DNA of 43,865 bases from Syntrophobacteraceae bacterium. GTDB taxonomy: Bacteria > Desulfobacterota > Syntrophobacteria > Syntrophobacterales > Syntrophobacteraceae. The notes under the pieces are model-generated. The model ran no database searches and had not been told where the DNA came from. It saw only the letters and a list, made by a program, of their open reading frames with translations. A program made the position numbers and the translations under genes. This document shows positions 41,701 through 43,865 of the stretch, one piece after another. Where the stretch lies: positions 1-43,865 of the forward strand of contig JALOOX010000062.1 of the NCBI GenBank assembly GCA_025454175.1, given 5' to 3'. How positions within the stretch are numbered: position 1 is the first letter of the stretch; every line of letters begins with the position of its first letter.

Positions 41701-42495
41701 CAGCACCAGGGTGCGCGGATAGCGCCTTTCCTCGAGGCGCTGAGCCGTCTCGCGAATGTCGCTCTCGGTGGGCATGAACACCAGGATGTCCCCGCGATCC
41801 TCCACTCCCCAGGCGACCCGCAGCTCGTCGATGGCCTCGACGGCCTGGTCCACGTGGCTGACCTCGCCTTCCCTGTCCTCGGACGCTTCCAGGGGCCGAT
41901 ACCAGACGTCCACGGGATACGTCCGGCCCGAAACCTCGATGACGGGAGCCCCTCCGAAAGCCGCCGAGAAGCGCTGGGGATCGATGGTGGCCGACGTCAC
42001 GATGACCTTCAGGTCCGGTCGCGCCGGCAAGATCCGCTTGAGCAGCCCCAGGAGGAAATCGATGTTGAGGGTCCGCTCGTGGGCCTCGTCCACGATGATG
42101 GTGTCGTAGGCCCGAAACTGCCGGTCCCGCTGAGCCTCGGCCAGCAGGATGCCGTCGGTCATGAACTTGATCCGCGTGGACCGGGCCGTTCGATCCTGGA
42201 ACCGGATCTTGTAGCCGACGGAAGCGGCCCCCCATGAGCCCAGTTCCTCGGCCACGCGCTGGGCCAGGGTGATGGCCGCGATCCTCCGGGGCTGCGTGCA
42301 GCCGATGAGCCGGTCGACGCCCTGCCCGGCTTCGATGCACATCTTGGGGATCTGGGTGCTCTTTCCGGACCCCGTCTCGCCGGTGATGACGAGCACCTGG
42401 CTCGAGCGAATGGCCTCGACGATTTCCTCGCGCCTTCCGATGATGGGAAGCTCGGCAGGGTAAGCAAGCGGTAATTCGGCATGAAATGACTTCAT
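38731..42495 (-). CDS. hrpA: ATP-dependent RNA helicase HrpA
   Basis: HrpA is a large DEAH-box helicase that acts on mRNA and stalled ribosomes. The product (about 1254 residues) has Walker A GETGSGKSTQIPK (near residue 40), the DEAH box in IIVDEAHERTLNIDFLLGLL, TSATID, and the helicase C-terminal motifs TNVAETSLTIPRIRYVIDSG and QRKGRCGRV. The HA2/OB region and a long C-terminal domain of about 500 residues typical of HrpA (DUF3418) follow. The length matches the family's roughly 1300 residues. A TTG at 42504 is an alternative start. It heads a coupled set with the Nudix gene and the FTMGG protein. Confidence 0.96.
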   Translation of the reverse strand: MKSFHAELPLAYPAELPIIGRREEIVEAIRSSQVLVITGETGSGKSTQIPKMCIEAGQGVDRLIGCTQPRRIAAITLAQRVAEELGSWGAASVGYKIRFQDRTARSTRIKFMTDGILLAEAQRDRQFRAYDTIIVDEAHERTLNIDFLLGLLKRILPARPDLKVIVTSATIDPQRFSAAFGGAPVIEVSGRTYPVDVWYRPLEASEDREGEVSHVDQAVEAIDELRVAWGVEDRGDILVFMPTESDIRETAQRLEERRYPRTLVLPLFGRMAASDQQRVFHLTSEDRIIVATNVAETSLTIPRIRYVIDSGLARISQYNARSRTQGLPVAPVSRASADQRKGRCGRVEAGVCIRLYPREDYENRPLFTPPEILRSNLAEVILRMLYLKLGSIQDFPFIDAPSPPAVKDGFAVLKELGAVDDHRQLTQRGRIMARLPLDPRLGRMLLQAREEGGLEELKVLVAALSIQDPRERPMDLEAQADAAHAPFRDRRSDFLTLLNIWREVWGESAEKRSQGQLRRYCRNHFLSYRRMREWKDIHDEITDILDELGGFRPGDEPAGYDAIHRAVLSGYLSHVGMRKEKNQYLCSKGRQAMLFPGSGLFNRGGSWVVAAELVQTSRLYARTVADVEPSWVEELGRHLCRYSYSDPHWEKDRGQVVAFERVTLYGLPVVERRKVSYGRIRPEEARAIFIRSALARGELSRRLPFMDHNQEMMRRIEELENKARRRDLLVDEEMVFQFYDRRLPAISDLRSLERFVRSQGGDQALRMGEEDLLQAAPDFEVLERYPDMLDCGDLRLPLHYAFKPGEAEDGVTVKVSVHALQRLTPEPFEWGVPGGLEERIQALLKGLPKGLRKQMVPVNETARRVAEALHFGRGSFLTELSRVLQEITGVRVSRDQWDVQSLPDHLRMRYAVVDAGGAVLAEGRELHELRGVATGRHEDVLWEKARQRWERDDLPLWDFGDIPPRVELGEDALGLMRYAYPALIVGGRDLSLRLFQDSRAAGEKTRDALMELYQLAFETELRQLRRQWAFQGELANQVFFMGAVGEANTQLMAYVLRELFDLHGPQSPDRLRFQESVRRYKGCLAAEGRKLVAEVHEVVGERDATRKDLERFRRLSGDNGKLVEGLQLLDRELEELVPAGFLSLYRRPVMQVLPHYLKALRIRGGRFYASPEKDRQKRDQVVIHEARWREMEVVSRAAGCDGDMALVEEYRWMLEELKVAVFAPELKTRFRISAKRLEEKWRAWQEHRRTQHDG

Positions 42496-42617
42496 GTCAG
42501 GCAAGAACCTTGGAACATCGCAATGCTTTTGAAATGATTAAGATGACCCACGCCCTTCCTCAAAGTGGTCGAACGCTGCGATTCACTGATTCCTGTACTG
42601 GAGCCCCCATTCCCCCA

Positions 42618-42635
42618 AATCGAATCCTTTCGATT
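42618..42635. repeat. perfect hairpin in the hrpA-pnp spacer
   Basis: AATCGAA (42618-42624) and TTCGATT (42629-42635) form a 7-bp stem with a TCCT loop in the 278-base divergent spacer 42496-42773. It may be an operator for either gene. No clear -10/-35 pair was found in the spacer. Confidence 0.45.
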
Positions 42636-42773
42636 GGATGACCCACGGAATCCATCTTCATTTTGCGCCATGTGCTGAGCTCTGCTATCCTTCACCGCGA
42701 CGGCTCACGCTCAGGCAGCATTTGAACGGAGATCTTTCCATCCGACACACTGAGGTCGTGCAAAGGATATCTC

Positions 42774-43865
42774 ATGGAATCGTTCATCCAACAAGTGAAT
42801 GAAGCCGCGAATCACCTCGCGTCCAGGCTCCCCGTCCATCCCCGCATCGCCATCATCCTGGGGACCGGCCTGGGTGCCGCAGCCGACAGCATCGAGGGCG
42901 CGGCCGCCATCCCCTACTCCCAAATCCCCCACTTCCCCGTGAGCACGGCTCCGGGCCACGAAGGAAGGTTGATCGGCGGGGAATGGGCCGGCCGCCCCGT
43001 CCTCATCATGCAGGGGAGGTTTCACCTGTACGAGGGATATACTCCGCTCCAGATTTCATTTCCCATCCGCGTCATGGCGCGGCTGGGAATCCGGACCCTC
43101 ATTGTATCCAATGCCGCCGGCGGTCTGAACCCCAACTTCCGGGCCGGCGACCTCATGCTGGTTTCGGATCACATCAACCTGACGGGCCGGAACCCCCTGG
43201 TGGGGCCCAATGCCGACTCGTGGGGCCCCCGATTCCCCGAGATGACGGAGCCGTATTGCCGCGGCCTCCAGCAACTGGCCCTCGACACGGCCCTCAGGGA
43301 GCGCATCCTCCTGCATCGCGGCGTCTACGTGGGCGTCCTGGGCCCCAGCCTCGAAACCGCCGCAGAAACCCGCATGCTCCGAATCCTGGGGGCCGACGCC
43401 GTGGGCATGTCCCTCGTCATGGAGAACATCACGGCGGTCCATGCGGGGATCAGGGTCCTGGGGCTTTCGGTCATCACCAACGTGAACCTTCCCGACAACT
43501 ACCAGCCCGCCCCGGTGGAGCAGATCATCGCCACGGCCAACGCCGCCGCCCCCGGGCTCCACCACCTCATGGACCGCGTGCTGGCGCGGCCCTACCAGCA
43601 AGGTTACTTAACGGTAGGGCCGGGTTGCGTCCCGGCCGGCGTTGGCGGGGCTTATCCTCCGCCCCCGACAGGGCAGGATGAGCAACTCCCAAACAGGCTC
43701 CAGGGAAAAAGTGATGGCCTGTCCGGGAGCGGGAGCTCCCGGACGGGTTGGAATTCGGATTCAAATCGGAAGGCAGATCAGTATCGAGCAGGATCAGCCG
43801 ATGGGGTCGTTTTCGACGAGGGTCCAGATGCCGCAGGGGCAGGCTCCGACGCAGAAGCCGCAGCC
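42774..43865 (+). CDS. purine nucleoside phosphorylase (no stop in window)
   Basis: PNP cleaves purine nucleosides with phosphate to the base and ribose-1-phosphate. The start ATG 42774 has AAAGGA 7 bases before it. Motifs of the trimeric PNP/MTAP family are IILGTGLG, the phosphate-binding His in APGHEGRL, QGRFHLYEGYTPLQ, VSNAAGGLNPNF, LGPSLETAAETRML, VGMSLVMENI and LSVITNVNLPD. The conserved protein should end near residue 275 (about 43600, ...LHHLMDRVLARP). No stop occurs there: the frame runs on through palindromic repeats and stays open to the window edge. It continues antisense to the 3' end of an iron-sulfur protein gene. The family ends well before this, so the tail is probably acquired through insertion of repeat DNA. 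Confidence 0.9.
   Translation, partial: MESFIQQVNEAANHLASRLPVHPRIAIILGTGLGAAADSIEGAAAIPYSQIPHFPVSTAPGHEGRLIGGEWAGRPVLIMQGRFHLYEGYTPLQISFPIRVMARLGIRTLIVSNAAGGLNPNFRAGDLMLVSDHINLTGRNPLVGPNADSWGPRFPEMTEPYCRGLQQLALDTALRERILLHRGVYVGVLGPSLETAAETRMLRILGADAVGMSLVMENITAVHAGIRVLGLSVITNVNLPDNYQPAPVEQIIATANAAAPGLHHLMDRVLARPYQQGYLTVGPGCVPAGVGGAYPPPPTGQDEQLPNRLQGKSDGLSGSGSSRTGWNSDSNRKADQYRAGSADGVVFDEGPDAAGAGSDAEAAA
43611..43744. repeat. palindromic repeats at the 3' end of the PNP gene
   Basis: GGCCGGG (43618-43624) pairs with CCCGGCC (43631-43637). GTCCGGGAGC (43721-43730) pairs perfectly with GCTCCCGGAC (43735-43744) around a GGGA loop. GC-rich partly inverted runs also lie between them (near 43644-43665). 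The stretch looks like dispersed palindromic intergenic DNA, yet it is read in frame by the PNP gene. The second hairpin could end transcription from either side. Confidence 0.7.
43794..43865 (-). CDS. iron-sulfur protein, C-terminal 23 residues only
   Basis: On the minus strand the window edge begins in a CDS reading GCGFCVGACPCGIWTLVENDPIG and then TGA. The CGFCVGACP run is the last half of a [4Fe-4S] ferredoxin-type motif (CxxCxxxCP). The gene therefore encodes an iron-sulfur protein or subunit starting beyond the window. Its function cannot be told from this piece. Confidence 0.7.
   Translation of the reverse strand, partial: GCGFCVGACPCGIWTLVENDPIG

Noticed and set aside
40372..42237. 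621-codon open frame on the plus strand.
   Set aside because: Antisense to hrpA, with no recognisable motif or ribosome site.
1..43865. CRISPR arrays, tRNA genes, integrases or prophage genes.
   Set aside because: No regularly spaced repeats, cloverleaf sequences or phage-type proteins were seen when reading both strands; a tRNA scan was not possible.

Overview
The window looks like chromosomal DNA of a high-GC anaerobic bacterium of the old Deltaproteobacteria (Desulfobacterota), most like Syntrophobacter-type syntrophs or sulfate reducers. This is inferred from the gene set: system II cytochrome c maturation (ResB/CcsA), 2-oxoacid:ferredoxin oxidoreductase subunits, HgcAB, a type IV pilus operon, QueH, and many sensor kinases. 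No database search was possible, so the affiliation rests on gene recognition only.

Layout. 1-300 is the 5' end of a 16S rRNA gene leaving the window to the left, with two candidate promoters. 583-1506 is a thioredoxin-reductase-like flavoprotein without the NADPH-phosphate motif. 1864-7026 is a housekeeping run: mutT-like, resB-ccsA, tatA-tatB-tatC, rdgB. 7131-9536 holds an IscU/NifU-like scaffold, a long palindromic repeat, and hgcA-hgcB, the gene pair for mercury methylation. The hgcA frame contains an in-frame TGA followed by a SECIS-like hairpin and probably encodes a selenoprotein. 9717-10960 holds two exported proteins of unknown function. 11203-21309 is a long same-strand cluster: ftsH, folP, glmM, coaX, ldcA, a serine hydrolase, mpl, queH and an ArsM-like methyltransferase. 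It combines protein quality control, folate, CoA, cell-wall precursor synthesis and murein recycling. 21324-22267 is an orphan porG-porD pair.

23046-27996 (minus strand) is an L,D-transpeptidase-like lipoprotein whose catalytic Cys is Thr, followed upstream by pilM-pilN-pilO and a pilQ that is frameshifted and internally shortened; pilP is absent. lepB and a NAD-synthetase-like/GAF/ANTAR fusion follow on the plus strand. 30395-37146 (minus strand) is a sensory cluster. In transcription order it holds a 30-codon lipopeptide-like precursor behind a sigma-54-type promoter, an oligopeptide-binding protein without permease, a membrane histidine kinase, a single-domain response regulator, a receiver/kinase hybrid, and a NamZ (DUF1343) exo-muramidase. 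37407-42495 is a translationally coupled set: hrpA, a Nudix protein with a split Nudix box, and an unknown protein. 42774 to the end is purine nucleoside phosphorylase, whose frame runs without a stop through palindromic repeats. The last bases hold the 3' end of an opposite-strand iron-sulfur protein.

The strongest points are the putative selenocysteine HgcA next to HgcB, the peptide/muropeptide-sensing-like cluster at 30.4-37.2 kb, and the NadE-like-GAF-ANTAR protein.
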